The notes under the pieces were generated by a model. That model did no database searches. It was not told the DNA's origin and worked only from the letters and a program-made list of their open reading frames with translations. Shown one piece after another: positions 46,123 to 54,717 of a stretch of DNA of 64,000 bases. Position numbers and translations under genes: made by a program. This stretch comes from Ferruginibacter sp. (GTDB taxonomy: Bacteria; Bacteroidota; Bacteroidia; Chitinophagales; Chitinophagaceae): contig JAHBTO010000001.1 of NCBI GenBank assembly GCA_019638525.1, forward strand, positions 372,001 through 436,000, written 5' to 3'. Each line of letters starts with the position of its first letter. Within the stretch, counting starts at the first letter, position 1.

Positions 46123-47991
46123 ATGAGTGCAATAGCCGGAATCATCTTAAAGGCATCTAACAGTTATGCTAACTGGCATGTAAAGCAGATGATTAAGGCA
46201 ATTGCACACCGTGGGCACAATAACGAAAATTATTGGAGTAATTATAAAAACACAGTTCATTTTGGCCAACGCCAACTTGCAGTTACCCCTCAAAATACAA
46301 ATGGCACCTACCAAACTTATAATAATAACCGTTACCAATTGGTGTGCGATGGTGAAATTTACAACTACATTGAAATAAAATCGTTTTTACAAAACAAGGG
46401 ATTTAAATTTTACACACAAAACCATGCTGAAGTAATTCTTGCTGCCTACGAATTCTGGAAAGAAAGATGCCTGCAGCATTTTGATGGTGTTTTTGCTTTT
46501 GCCATTTGGGATGAAAAAGATGAAACATTTTTTGCAGCCAGGGACCGTTTTGGCCAAAAGCCTTTTTATTATTATGAAGATGAAGAACATTTTGTTTTTG
46601 GCAGCGAAATGAAAGCATTATGGGCTATTGGTGTTGAAAAACGCATCGACAAAAAAATGATGTTTAATTATATCACCCTGGGCCATGTTCAAAATTGTAT
46701 TGATAAAGAACAAACTTTTTTTGAAGAAACTTATTCGCTGCCACCCTCTTACTATCTTACTTTTAAGCCATCCACAGATAAAGCATCAAAAATTACACGA
46801 TACTGGAGCATTAATAAAGAATTAAAAATTGATATTGGCATTACAGATGCCATCGATAAATTTACAGAGCTGTTCAGTAAATCAATTGCCAGGCAGTACC
46901 GTACCGAAGCTGTTGCAGGCGCCTGTTTAGGAGGTGGGATAGACAGTTGCAGCATTGCTGCTATCATACATAGTTATATAAAAAATGAAAACAAAAGCAA
47001 TGCATTATTAAAAACTTTTACTGCTGTATTCCCCGGTTTTGAAAAAGACGAATCGCCCTATATTGATTTATTCAATAAAAGATATACAACAGAAAATTTC
47101 AGGGTATATACTACTGTTGATGACCTGATACGAGATTTTGAAAAATTATGTTTTCACCAGGAAGAACCTTTCCCTTCTACCAGTACTTTTTCGCAATACA
47201 AGGTATTTGAAGCTGCAAAAAATCAAGATGTAAAAATCCTGTTTGATGGGCATGGCGCCGATGAGATACTGGCTGGTTATCCCGGGTATATACATTGGTA
47301 TTTACAGGAAGTAATAAGCAGGCATAAACTAGGCTCAACCCGTAAAGAAAGGCTTGCTTTTAAAAATAACGGGCAACAGTTTATATGGGATTTTAAAAAT
47401 TATATGGCAGCCTTTTTGCCTTCTCATGCAGCAATGGCGCTTGAAAAAAGAGAATACCTTAAAACCATTCATCACCCGTTTATTAATACAGATTTTTTAC
47501 GTTTAATGAAAGGCCGTGAATGGGAAGGGATTCACAAACCTATTGTTACTAAATTAAACGATATCCTATATTTCAGCACCTGCGAAATGGGGCTTGAGCA
47601 GTTATTACGATTTACTGACCGCAATAGCATGGCACATGGTATACAAATACGTATGCCGTTTTTAAATCACGAACTAGTAGAATTTATTTTCACATTACCA
47701 TCGCCATTTAAAATGCACGATGGGTGGACAAAATTTTTGCTTCGTAAAGCCATGGATAAAAAGCTTCCTGATGAAATAATATGGAGAAAAGATAAAGTAG
47801 GTTTTGAAACCCCACAAATAAACTGGATGGAAAACAGTAAGCTGCAGGAATACATCCATGTATCAAAACAAAAACTGGTATCCTTTGGCATTCTTTCAAA
47901 AAAAATACTCGAAAATAAAGTAGTGGCTTTACCCGTAACCTCTCGTAATAATTACGATTGGCGGTATTTATGTGCTGCACAGATTATTTAA
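46123..47991 (+). CDS. asparagine-synthetase-like amidotransferase lacking the glutaminase nucleophile
   Basis: The 622-residue protein has the two-domain asparagine synthase B layout. The N-terminal domain begins MSAIAGIILK where active enzymes have MCGIAGI, so the essential Cys is Ser. Two other glutaminase residues are changed: VCDGEIYNY has Asp76 for Asn, and QNHAEVIL has His101 for Asp. The C-terminal ATP-pyrophosphatase domain is better kept: a PP-loop near residue 268 reads LGGGIDSC (usual SGGxDSS), then ILFDGHGADEILAGY and HGIQIRMPFLNHELVEF. The enzyme may use free ammonia, another amine or none. It follows DUF2911 genes by 28 bp. Confidence 0.85.
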   Translation: MSAIAGIILKASNSYANWHVKQMIKAIAHRGHNNENYWSNYKNTVHFGQRQLAVTPQNTNGTYQTYNNNRYQLVCDGEIYNYIEIKSFLQNKGFKFYTQNHAEVILAAYEFWKERCLQHFDGVFAFAIWDEKDETFFAARDRFGQKPFYYYEDEEHFVFGSEMKALWAIGVEKRIDKKMMFNYITLGHVQNCIDKEQTFFEETYSLPPSYYLTFKPSTDKASKITRYWSINKELKIDIGITDAIDKFTELFSKSIARQYRTEAVAGACLGGGIDSCSIAAIIHSYIKNENKSNALLKTFTAVFPGFEKDESPYIDLFNKRYTTENFRVYTTVDDLIRDFEKLCFHQEEPFPSTSTFSQYKVFEAAKNQDVKILFDGHGADEILAGYPGYIHWYLQEVISRHKLGSTRKERLAFKNNGQQFIWDFKNYMAAFLPSHAAMALEKREYLKTIHHPFINTDFLRLMKGREWEGIHKPIVTKLNDILYFSTCEMGLEQLLRFTDRNSMAHGIQIRMPFLNHELVEFIFTLPSPFKMHDGWTKFLLRKAMDKKLPDEIIWRKDKVGFETPQINWMENSKLQEYIHVSKQKLVSFGILSKKILENKVVALPVTSRNNYDWRYLCAAQII

Positions 47992-48074
47992 GTCATTGTT
48001 TTTTTACTGCATTGTTTAATTTTTATTTCCTCACCTTTGCATCATTATTCTTTTCAAAAAAAAATAATTTTAAA

Positions 48075-49214
48075 ATGAAGCTTGCTACAAAATTTATACA
48101 TGCCGGTGCCGAACCCGATCCGGGCACAGGCGCTATAATGACACCTATTTTTCAAACCAGCACCTACGTACAGGAAGCGCCTGGCAAAAACAAAGGGTAC
48201 GAATATGCACGCAGCCAAAACCCCACCCGTAAAGCTTTAGAAGATGCCTATGCAATTATTGAAAATGCAAAATATGGTTTAGCGTTCAGCAGTGGCGTGG
48301 CAGCTACCGATGCTGTGATGAAATTACTTAACCCCGGCGATGAAGTAATTGCCGCAAACGATATGTATGGAGGCAGCTATCGCCTGTTTTCAAAAGTTTG
48401 GGAACGCTATGGTATTAAATTTATATATACCGATACCACAAATGCAATGAATGTTAAAGCTGCACTTACAAACAATTCAAAATTAATTTGGCTCGAGACT
48501 CCCACAAACCCATTAATGAATATCAGCGATATTGCCGCAATTGCAACAATCTCAAAAGCTGCCAATGTATTGCTATGTGTTGATAATACTTTTGCATCGC
48601 CTTATTTACAAAATCCACTTGATCTTGGCGCCGATATAGTAATGCACTCTGCCACAAAATATTTAAGCGGCCATAGTGATGTAATACAAGGAGCCTTGAT
48701 GATGAACGATAAAGAATTAAGAGAAAAATTATACTTCGTACAAAAAAGTTGCGGTGCTGTGCCCGGGCCCATGGATTGTTTTTTAATTTTAAGAGGCATA
48801 AAAACATTGCATGTGCGCATGAAACAGCATTGCGAAAACGGGGAAAAAATTGCCCATTGGTTACGTAATCATAATAAAATTGGTAAAGTTTACTGGCCCG
48901 GATTTACCGATAGCGCCGGTTATGCAGTTGCCAGTAAACAAATGCATGGTTTTGGAGGCATGTTAAGTTTTGAATTAAAAGACAATAGCATTGAAGCTGC
49001 TAACAAAGTGCTTTCATCTACACATTTATTTTCGCTGGCCGAGAGTTTGGGTGGTGTAGAATCGCTCATTAACCACCCCGCAAGTATGACACATGCCAGC
49101 ATACCACGTGAAGAACGAATTAAAAACGGCCTGGGCGATGGCCTGATAAGATTAAGTGTAGGCATTGAAGATGCAGATGATTTAATTGAAGACTTAAACA
49201 ATGCAATAGGATAA
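48075..49214 (+). CDS. Cys/Met metabolism PLP enzyme (cystathionine gamma-synthase/lyase type)
   Basis: About 379 residues from the ATG at 48075; the frame is open to 47958 but the added stretch is hydrophobic and overlaps the previous gene. The family segments are TKFIHAGAEPDPGTGAIMTP, FQTSTY, SRSQNPTR-like YARSQNPTRKALE, FSSGVAATDAV, DMYGGSYRLF, LIWLETPTNPLM, CVDNTFASPYLQ and MHSATKYLSGHSDV with the PLP-binding Lys. The member could form or cleave cystathionine. No other methionine gene is nearby, so the direction is open. Confidence 0.92.
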   Translation: MKLATKFIHAGAEPDPGTGAIMTPIFQTSTYVQEAPGKNKGYEYARSQNPTRKALEDAYAIIENAKYGLAFSSGVAATDAVMKLLNPGDEVIAANDMYGGSYRLFSKVWERYGIKFIYTDTTNAMNVKAALTNNSKLIWLETPTNPLMNISDIAAIATISKAANVLLCVDNTFASPYLQNPLDLGADIVMHSATKYLSGHSDVIQGALMMNDKELREKLYFVQKSCGAVPGPMDCFLILRGIKTLHVRMKQHCENGEKIAHWLRNHNKIGKVYWPGFTDSAGYAVASKQMHGFGGMLSFELKDNSIEAANKVLSSTHLFSLAESLGGVESLINHPASMTHASIPREERIKNGLGDGLIRLSVGIEDADDLIEDLNNAIG

Positions 49215-49223
49215 TAAATAAAG

Positions 49224-50312
49224 ATGAAAAAAAAGCCAAACGTATTTTTTCTTGTAACCAGTTTGCTATTTGTTTCTGTAGCAATAAAAGCGCAGCAAAT
49301 TACAGGCGATTTAAAAACCTTTATACAGCAAACTATTGACAGCGCTTATCAAAAAGAAAAAGTACCAGGCATATTTGTAGCAATTTTAAATGATGCAAAA
49401 CGCAATTATTTCAATACAGGTTTTGCTAATCCTGACACTGAAAAAAAATTTGACTCCACAACGGTTTTTGAAATTGGTAGCATTACCAAAACTTTTACAG
49501 CGTATATTTTAATGGCGGTATTAAACGAAAAAAATATTCCGGATACTGCATCCATCATTTACTACCTGCCAGATTCAGTACAAAAAAATAAAAACCTGCA
49601 AGGCATCAGTTTTTTAAATTTAATGAATCATACATCGGGGCTGCCACGCCTGCCTAATAATTTGAAAATAAAAAATGTAAGGCAGCCTTATGAAAATTAT
49701 TCGGAGAATGACCTGTATGCCTATTTAAAAACCTGTACACCAAAACCAGATGGAAAAAGCAATTACTCAAACCTGGGTGTAGGCCTGGGTGGTGTTTTAG
49801 CAGAGCGGATAGCCGGTATTACCTATGCCCAACTTTTAGACAAATATATTTTTCTTCCTTTTAAAATGGTTACAGAAGCTAATTCTGTTGCAAGCTCAAA
49901 TAATAACAGCCAGGGATATTATGCCAAAGATGATAAAACCCCCTTTTGGAATATGAATGTGCTGGCGCCTGCCGGCGGCTTAAAATGTTCGGGCAGCGAA
50001 ATGCTAAGCTACCTGCAAAACCTTTGCTTTCCGCAAACAGCATTTTCAAAACAAATCATAGATGAACTAACCACACAAACTGTAAGTATAAATAATAATA
50101 TTGCAGTAGGACGAGGCTGGCATATTTTACTTAAAAAAGATGAGCAACCGGTTTATTGGCACAATGGCGGCACATATGGCTTTTCTACTTTTTGTGCTTT
50201 TGTAAAAGATAGCAGTAGTGCTGTAATGATAGTTATTAACCAAACTGGTAAAAATTCCGTTAGCGACTTAATAGGAATCACTATTCTTAAAAGAATGTTG
50301 AGTGAAAAATGA
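49224..50312 (+). CDS. secreted serine hydrolase of the beta-lactamase/DD-peptidase fold
   Basis: The protein is 362 residues with a signal peptide ending IKAQ. GSITKTFTAYIL gives the SxxK motif (Ser86, Lys89), NYSNLGVGLGG the Tyr-x-Asn motif, and HNGGTYGFST the His-Gly motif of class C-like enzymes. It likely acts in the periplasm on peptidoglycan peptides, esters or D-amino acid peptides. Nothing indicates antibiotic hydrolysis. Its 3' end overlaps the next gene by 11 bp. Confidence 0.88.
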   Translation: MKKKPNVFFLVTSLLFVSVAIKAQQITGDLKTFIQQTIDSAYQKEKVPGIFVAILNDAKRNYFNTGFANPDTEKKFDSTTVFEIGSITKTFTAYILMAVLNEKNIPDTASIIYYLPDSVQKNKNLQGISFLNLMNHTSGLPRLPNNLKIKNVRQPYENYSENDLYAYLKTCTPKPDGKSNYSNLGVGLGGVLAERIAGITYAQLLDKYIFLPFKMVTEANSVASSNNNSQGYYAKDDKTPFWNMNVLAPAGGLKCSGSEMLSYLQNLCFPQTAFSKQIIDELTTQTVSINNNIAVGRGWHILLKKDEQPVYWHNGGTYGFSTFCAFVKDSSSAVMIVINQTGKNSVSDLIGITILKRMLSEK

Positions 50313-51105
50313 TAACACATCATTAAAAGTATTTCTTGATAAAAAGGTTGAACAATATAACAACCCGTTATTTATTCATACCGACCCTATCTCTATTCCG
50401 CATATTTTTACTAAAAAACAAGACAGGGAAATAGCAGGTTTTTTTGCTGCTGTTTTTTCGTGGGGAAACCGCAGAACCATCATCAATAAATCAAAAGAGC
50501 TTATAAAATTGATGGATAATGCTCCGTATGAATTTTGTACCAATCATACCGATAATGATTTGAAAAAATTATTGGGCTTTAAACACCGTACTTTTAATGC
50601 AACAGATCTTTTGTATTTTATTTCGTTTTTTAAAATGCACTATGCAAAATATGCATCACTCGAAACAGCTTTTACACAGTGGATGCATAAAGAAGATGAA
50701 ACAGTTGAAAATGCATTAAATGGTTTTTATCACTATTTTTTTTCTTTATCATTTATCCCAGAACGAACAAGAAAACATATTGCATCGCCCGATAAAAACT
50801 CAAGCTGCAAACGGATAAACATGTTTTTACGCTGGATGGTACGTACTGATAACAAAGGAGTGGATTTTGGAATATGGAAAAACATTTCTCCATCTCAGCT
50901 TATTTGCCCGCTTGATGTGCATGTACAAAGAGTTTCAAAACAGTTGGGTATTTTACAAAATATTAAATCAAACTGGGCTGCTGCTTTAGAACTAACGGGC
51001 TTTTTGCGTACCTTAAACAAAGCCGATCCGGTTATTTATGACTATGCTTTGTTTGGCACCGGTGTGATGGAAAATAATCGCCTGGTTTTAACGGGTAAAA
51101 AATAG
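50302..51105 (+). CDS. TIGR02757 (DUF2400) family protein
   Basis: The 267-residue frame starts at a GTG (50302) inside the end of the serine hydrolase gene; no ATG lies near. The family pattern is present: DPISIPHIFTKKQDREIAGF, FSWGNRRTIINKS, KRINMFLRWMVR and a C-terminal LDVHVQRVSKQLGIL helix-hairpin region that looks like a DNA-repair-glycosylase-type helix-hairpin-helix. The function has not been established for this family. A small conserved-looking gene starts 3 bp later. Confidence 0.85.
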   Translation: MKNDNTSLKVFLDKKVEQYNNPLFIHTDPISIPHIFTKKQDREIAGFFAAVFSWGNRRTIINKSKELIKLMDNAPYEFCTNHTDNDLKKLLGFKHRTFNATDLLYFISFFKMHYAKYASLETAFTQWMHKEDETVENALNGFYHYFFSLSFIPERTRKHIASPDKNSSCKRINMFLRWMVRTDNKGVDFGIWKNISPSQLICPLDVHVQRVSKQLGILQNIKSNWAAALELTGFLRTLNKADPVIYDYALFGTGVMENNRLVLTGKK

Positions 51106-51108
51106 TAA

Positions 51109-51432
51109 ATGGATAATATTGAGCTAATCACTTTATTAAATAAAGAATTATCAATTTGTATTGCACAAAATAATACTTTTCAGCAAGTGCAACTGCAATT
51201 GGCTGCATACATCAATAAACTTATTCAAAATGATTTTAACAGGCTTATTGCATATCTATACCGTATAGATGTGGATGAACAAAAACTAAAAATACTATTA
51301 CAGCAAAAGCAGGACGAAGACGCCGGAAAAATTATTGCAGGTTTAATTATTGATAGGTTGCAACAGAAAATAAATACACGCCGGCAATTTAGCCAGGATA
51401 AGAATTTTTTTGATAATGAAGAAAAATGGTGA
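51109..51432 (+). CDS. small hypothetical protein
   Basis: The 107-residue product has no signal peptide or membrane segment and no recognised domain; it looks mostly helical (ELITLLNKELSICIAQN, then LQLAAYINKLIQNDFNRLIA). It starts 3 bp after the TIGR02757 gene on the same strand, so it is likely co-translated. It ends 3 bp before a convergent gene. Small helical proteins of this kind accompany housekeeping genes in Bacteroidota. Confidence 0.65.
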   Translation: MDNIELITLLNKELSICIAQNNTFQQVQLQLAAYINKLIQNDFNRLIAYLYRIDVDEQKLKILLQQKQDEDAGKIIAGLIIDRLQQKINTRRQFSQDKNFFDNEEKW

Positions 51433-51435
51433 ATT

Positions 51436-52143
51436 TTATAATTCCTGCAATTCTTTTTTGGAAGCCTTCCTGCTAAACATTAATTCCTGTACTTTTTCCT
51501 TGTCTTCTTTTTCTTTTTTTAGATCGAACATAGTGCCAAACACATGATCCCATAAAGTAGTACTTACACCAAAACCCAGTTCGGTTTCTTTATAATGATG
51601 AAGGTGGTGGTTGCGCCATAATGGTTTCATCCATTTAAACGGAGGGTTCCATGCATGGATAGCATAATGCATACTGCCATAAATGAGATACCCAATCATA
51701 AATCCAGGGAAAAATGCAAATACATAATTACTTACACCCAATAAATATCCTATAAAATACATTACACTAAAAATAACCGATGCAATTATGATACTGGGTA
51801 CAGGAGGCATAAACAACCGTTGCTTATCACGTGGGTATTCGTGGTGGTTACCATGAAGTATATATACTAAACGAGTTGTTGTTTTACTTTTAGCTACAAA
51901 ATGAAATACAAACCTGTGAATAATGTATTCAAAAAACGTCCAGAAAAATACGCCTGTTAAAAATGTTAAAGCAATTACAGCAAGGCTTAAACCAAAATGA
52001 CTGTGCCCATAGTAAAGTATAAATGATAAAATAGGTATGTACATACCCCATATTACCAATGGGTGGGTTTTAGTAAGGTATTCCAGGTACTTATTCTTAA
52101 ATATTTGTGCCTGTCCTTTGTTATGGATTTTTTCGAATTTCAT
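51436..52143 (-). CDS. fatty-acid hydroxylase/sterol desaturase family membrane protein
   Basis: The protein is 235 residues with about four hydrophobic segments. The His-cluster pattern of di-iron membrane hydroxylases is present: HRFVFHF, HGNHHEYP, MHYAIHAW and NHHLHHYKE. WDHVFGT at the C-terminus is the typical family ending. Relatives hydroxylate fatty acyl chains (FA2H-like) or modify carotenoids and sterols at the membrane using O2. It could make 2-hydroxy acyl chains of Bacteroidota lipids; this is inferred. Convergent with the small gene before it. Confidence 0.88.
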   Translation of the reverse strand: MKFEKIHNKGQAQIFKNKYLEYLTKTHPLVIWGMYIPILSFILYYGHSHFGLSLAVIALTFLTGVFFWTFFEYIIHRFVFHFVAKSKTTTRLVYILHGNHHEYPRDKQRLFMPPVPSIIIASVIFSVMYFIGYLLGVSNYVFAFFPGFMIGYLIYGSMHYAIHAWNPPFKWMKPLWRNHHLHHYKETELGFGVSTTLWDHVFGTMFDLKKEKEDKEKVQELMFSRKASKKELQEL

Positions 52144-52308
52144 AAAAGCTATAGTTCACTGCAAAAATAATTAAACTTCATTAATTGCTGTCCTGTTCCT
52201 CCATTTTTAATAGTTAAATTTGCAGAATTAATGAATAAAAAATATTCGACTTATTATTGTTCATGAAATAAAACAACATATATATTTTAAATCGAAAAAA
52301 AACAATAA

Positions 52309-53316
52309 ATGAAATTAGTTACTTATTTGCACGAAGGGCACGATAGGCTGGGAATAGTTGTTGACGGCAATATTTATGCCATGGATGCTTTGCACAATGA
52401 TTTACCCAATACCATGGCCATGCTATTAAATTTTTGGGATGAGTTTATACCAATGGCAAAAATAGTTGAACAAAAAATAAAAGATGGATTGGTAAGGAAT
52501 GTACTGGGAACACCTATTACTGATGCAAAAATTTTTGCACCGGTACCCCACCCCACCAGTTGCAGAGATGGCTATGCCTTTCGCCAGCATGTAGCAGCAG
52601 CCAGGCGAAACCGTAAGGTAGATATGATACCTGAATTTGACCAATACCCTATTTTTTATTTCACTAATCATAACAGTATACAAGGCCCCGGCGAAATTGT
52701 TTGCATGCCCGATCATTTTCAAAAACTTGATTTTGAGTTGGAGGCTTCTATTGTGATATGCAAGCCCGGCCGCAACATTAAAGCCACCGAAGCCGATGAA
52801 TATATTGGCGGGCTAATGATTATGAACGATATGAGTGCAAGAACATTGCAGATGGAGGAAATGAAACTGAACCTGGGCCCTGCAAAAGGAAAAGATTTTT
52901 GTACCGTGATAGGCCCCATGCTGGTTACATTAGATGAACTGGAACAATATGAAGTGCCATGCAAAGAAAACCATACCGGCAAAGCATGGAATTTAGGAAT
53001 GAAATGCCGGGTTAACGGTAAACAGGTTAGCGAAGGCAACCTGGCTGATATGGACTGGACCTTTGCTGAAATTATTGAGCGTTGCAGCTATGGTGTTGAA
53101 CTTTTGCCCGGCGATGTAATTGGCAGCGGCACTGTAGGCACCGGCTGTTTTTTAGAGCTTAATGGCACAGGCGTATTAAACAATCCCGATTTTGTGCCTC
53201 AATGGTTACAGGAAGGCGATGTGGTTGAAATGGAAATTGACGGGTTGGGTAAACTGAGCAATACCATTGTAAAAGATGAAAGTGATTTTTCTATTTTGGC
53301 GCTGAAGAAAATATAA
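52309..53316 (+). CDS. fumarylacetoacetate hydrolase family protein
   Basis: The protein is 335 residues. FAH-fold landmarks are DGYAFRQHVAAAR, FTNHNSIQGPGEIV, LDFELEASIVI with acidic metal ligands, GGLMIMNDMSARTLQMEE, GPAKGKDFCTVIGPML and GDVIGSGTVGTGCFLELNG. The fold uses Mg or Mn to hydrolyse C-C bonds or decarboxylate ring-cleavage products. It stands alone. The stop codon TAA lies within the first bases of an AACCGCTAAGGCGC repeat that begins the GxxExxY element. Confidence 0.9.
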   Translation: MKLVTYLHEGHDRLGIVVDGNIYAMDALHNDLPNTMAMLLNFWDEFIPMAKIVEQKIKDGLVRNVLGTPITDAKIFAPVPHPTSCRDGYAFRQHVAAARRNRKVDMIPEFDQYPIFYFTNHNSIQGPGEIVCMPDHFQKLDFELEASIVICKPGRNIKATEADEYIGGLMIMNDMSARTLQMEEMKLNLGPAKGKDFCTVIGPMLVTLDELEQYEVPCKENHTGKAWNLGMKCRVNGKQVSEGNLADMDWTFAEIIERCSYGVELLPGDVIGSGTVGTGCFLELNGTGVLNNPDFVPQWLQEGDVVEMEIDGLGKLSNTIVKDESDFSILALKKI

Positions 53317-53338
53317 CCGCTAAGGCGCTAAGGCGCAG
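53315..53338 (+). repeat. GxxExxY-element repeat, copy 1 (direct)
   Basis: AACCGCTAAGGCGCTAAGGC begins at 53315, and its first two bases are the end of the FAH-family stop codon. It is a direct copy of the repeat at 53382-53406 and an inverted partner of 53799-53823. Confidence 0.85.
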
Positions 53339-53381
53339 CTTGGTATATGCTTTTTTAGTGAATTTGTATTATTGAAGATTT

Positions 53382-53406
53382 AACCGCTAAGGCACTAAGA
53401 CGCAAA
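53382..53406 (+). repeat. GxxExxY-element repeat, copy 2 (direct)
   Basis: AACCGCTAAGGCACTAAGAC begins at 53382 and ends five bases before the GxxExxY start codon. It differs from copy 1 at two positions. Confidence 0.88.
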
Positions 53407-53410
53407 GTAT

Positions 53411-53797
53411 ATGATTAAGGATAGATATAATGAACTAGCAACAGAAATTGTTGATGCATGTTTTCATGTTCATAAAGAACTTGGCCCCGGCTTACTAGAA
53501 TCTGCTTATGAATTTGCTTTATTAAAAGAATTTGAGTTGAGAAATATAATTGCATATAATCAAGTTCAGGTAAAATTATTCTACAAAGGATATGATACCG
53601 GCAAACATTATGCAATTGACATTTTAGTTGAGAATGAAATAGTAATTGAAATAAAGTGTTGCGATGTTATGCACCCGGTATATACAGCACAAATAATTTC
53701 ATATTTAAAACTTTCTCAAAAAAAATTGGGATTTTTAGTAAACTTTCATATACCACTGATTAAAGATGGAATAAAACGATTTGTAAATGAATTCTAA
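53411..53797 (+). CDS. GxxExxY protein
   Basis: The protein is 128 residues. It starts MIKDRYNELATEIVDACFHV and contains the name-giving GPGLLESAYE motif, then a VKLFYKGYDTG segment and VENEIVIEIKCCDVMHPVYT with a PD-(D/E)xK-like acidic core. It ends in a short KRFVNEF tail. Genes of this family are typically flanked by inverted CGCTAAGGCGC-type repeats, and here repeats lie 5 bp before the start and 2 bp after the stop. The family's function is not known. The gene is probably a small mobile or repeat-borne unit. Confidence 0.93.
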   Translation: MIKDRYNELATEIVDACFHVHKELGPGLLESAYEFALLKEFELRNIIAYNQVQVKLFYKGYDTGKHYAIDILVENEIVIEIKCCDVMHPVYTAQIISYLKLSQKKLGFLVNFHIPLIKDGIKRFVNEF

Positions 53798-53798
53798 A

Positions 53799-53823
53799 CT
53801 TAGCGCTTTTGCGCCTTAGCGGT
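53799..53823 (-). repeat. GxxExxY-element repeat, inverted copy
   Basis: The minus strand reads ACCGCTAAGGCGCAAAAGCG followed by CTAAG, the inverted counterpart of the two upstream repeats. It lies 2 bp after the GxxExxY stop codon and 12 bp before the flavin reductase gene. Confidence 0.85.
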
Positions 53824-53834
53824 ATAAAAAATAT

Positions 53835-54716
53835 ATGATCATCAACCTTAAAGATATAAAACCTGCCGATGCACAAAATTACCTGCAGCATGCTATTGCC
53901 CCCAGGCCAATTTGCTTTGCATCTACTATTGATAAAGAAGGAAACATAAACCTAAGCCCGTTTAGTTTTTTTAATTTATTCTCATCCAATCCGCCGGTTG
54001 TAATTTTTTCTCCTGCAAGGCGTGTAAGAAACAATACTACCAAACATAGTTTAGATAACATACTGCAAGTGCCGGAAGTTGTTATCAATATTGTTGACTA
54101 TGATATGGTGCAACAAACTTCACTGGCAAGCTGCGAATTTCCAAAAGGGATAAACGAATTTATTAAGGCAGGTTTTACAGCCCAAAAGGCTACTCTTGTG
54201 CAGCCGCCCATGGTAAAGGAAAGCAAAGTAAAATTAGAGTGTAAAGTACTTGAAGTAAAACCACTGGGTACACAAGGTGGCGCTGGCAATCTTATAATTT
54301 GTGAAGTGCTGTGTATGCATATTGATGAAAGCATATTGGACGATACAGGAAAAATTGACCAAACCAAACTGCATCATGTAGCCCGCCTTGGTGGCGATTG
54401 GTATGCAAAAATTGATGAAACCAATTTGTTTAAAGTGGCAAAACCCAATACACAGCTTGGCATTGGAGTAGATGCTTTACCAAAAAGTATCAGGCAAAGC
54501 AAGATACTTACAGGAAATAATTTAGGCCAGTTGGCCAATGTGCATGAAATGCCTTTTGTGGATCCGGCTTTTAATGATGATAAACTAAAAAACATCATCC
54601 AGTATTTTTCAATCAACCCCGATGATATGGACAAAGAATTACATCGCTATGCAAAAGAATTGCTTGATGAAGGAAAAGTTGCAGAAGCATGGCAGATACT
54701 GCTGGCCGATTATTGA
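53835..54716 (+). CDS. flavin reductase family (FMN-binding split-barrel) protein
   Basis: The protein is 293 residues. HAIAPRPICFASTIDKEGNI near residue 20, NLSPFSFFNLFSSNPPVVIF and TSLASCEFPKGINEF with the FMN-contact region define the flavin-reductase-like split barrel. A C-terminal helical extension (about 220-293) is usual in Bacteroidota members. Its last codons and stop (54699-54717) recur exactly at 63482-63500. The stop abuts the convergent LytTR gene with no spacer. Confidence 0.9.
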   Translation: MIINLKDIKPADAQNYLQHAIAPRPICFASTIDKEGNINLSPFSFFNLFSSNPPVVIFSPARRVRNNTTKHSLDNILQVPEVVINIVDYDMVQQTSLASCEFPKGINEFIKAGFTAQKATLVQPPMVKESKVKLECKVLEVKPLGTQGGAGNLIICEVLCMHIDESILDDTGKIDQTKLHHVARLGGDWYAKIDETNLFKVAKPNTQLGIGVDALPKSIRQSKILTGNNLGQLANVHEMPFVDPAFNDDKLKNIIQYFSINPDDMDKELHRYAKELLDEGKVAEAWQILLADY

Positions 54717-54717
54717 T
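54699..54717 (+). repeat. 19-bp direct repeat, left copy
   Basis: CTGCTGGCCGATTATTGAT spans the last five codons of the flavin reductase gene, its TGA stop and one following base. An exact copy lies at 63482-63500. The neighbouring bases on both sides differ, so the match ends sharply at 19 bp. Confidence 0.85.

Noticed and set aside
47958..48074. Upstream extension of the Cys/Met PLP enzyme
   Set aside because: It overlaps the preceding gene and adds a hydrophobic stretch not found in this cytosolic family.
52162..52222. Divergent -7-like boxes (TATTTTTG minus, TAAATTTG plus) between the hydroxylase and FAH genes
   Set aside because: Both lack a matching -33 element at proper spacing.
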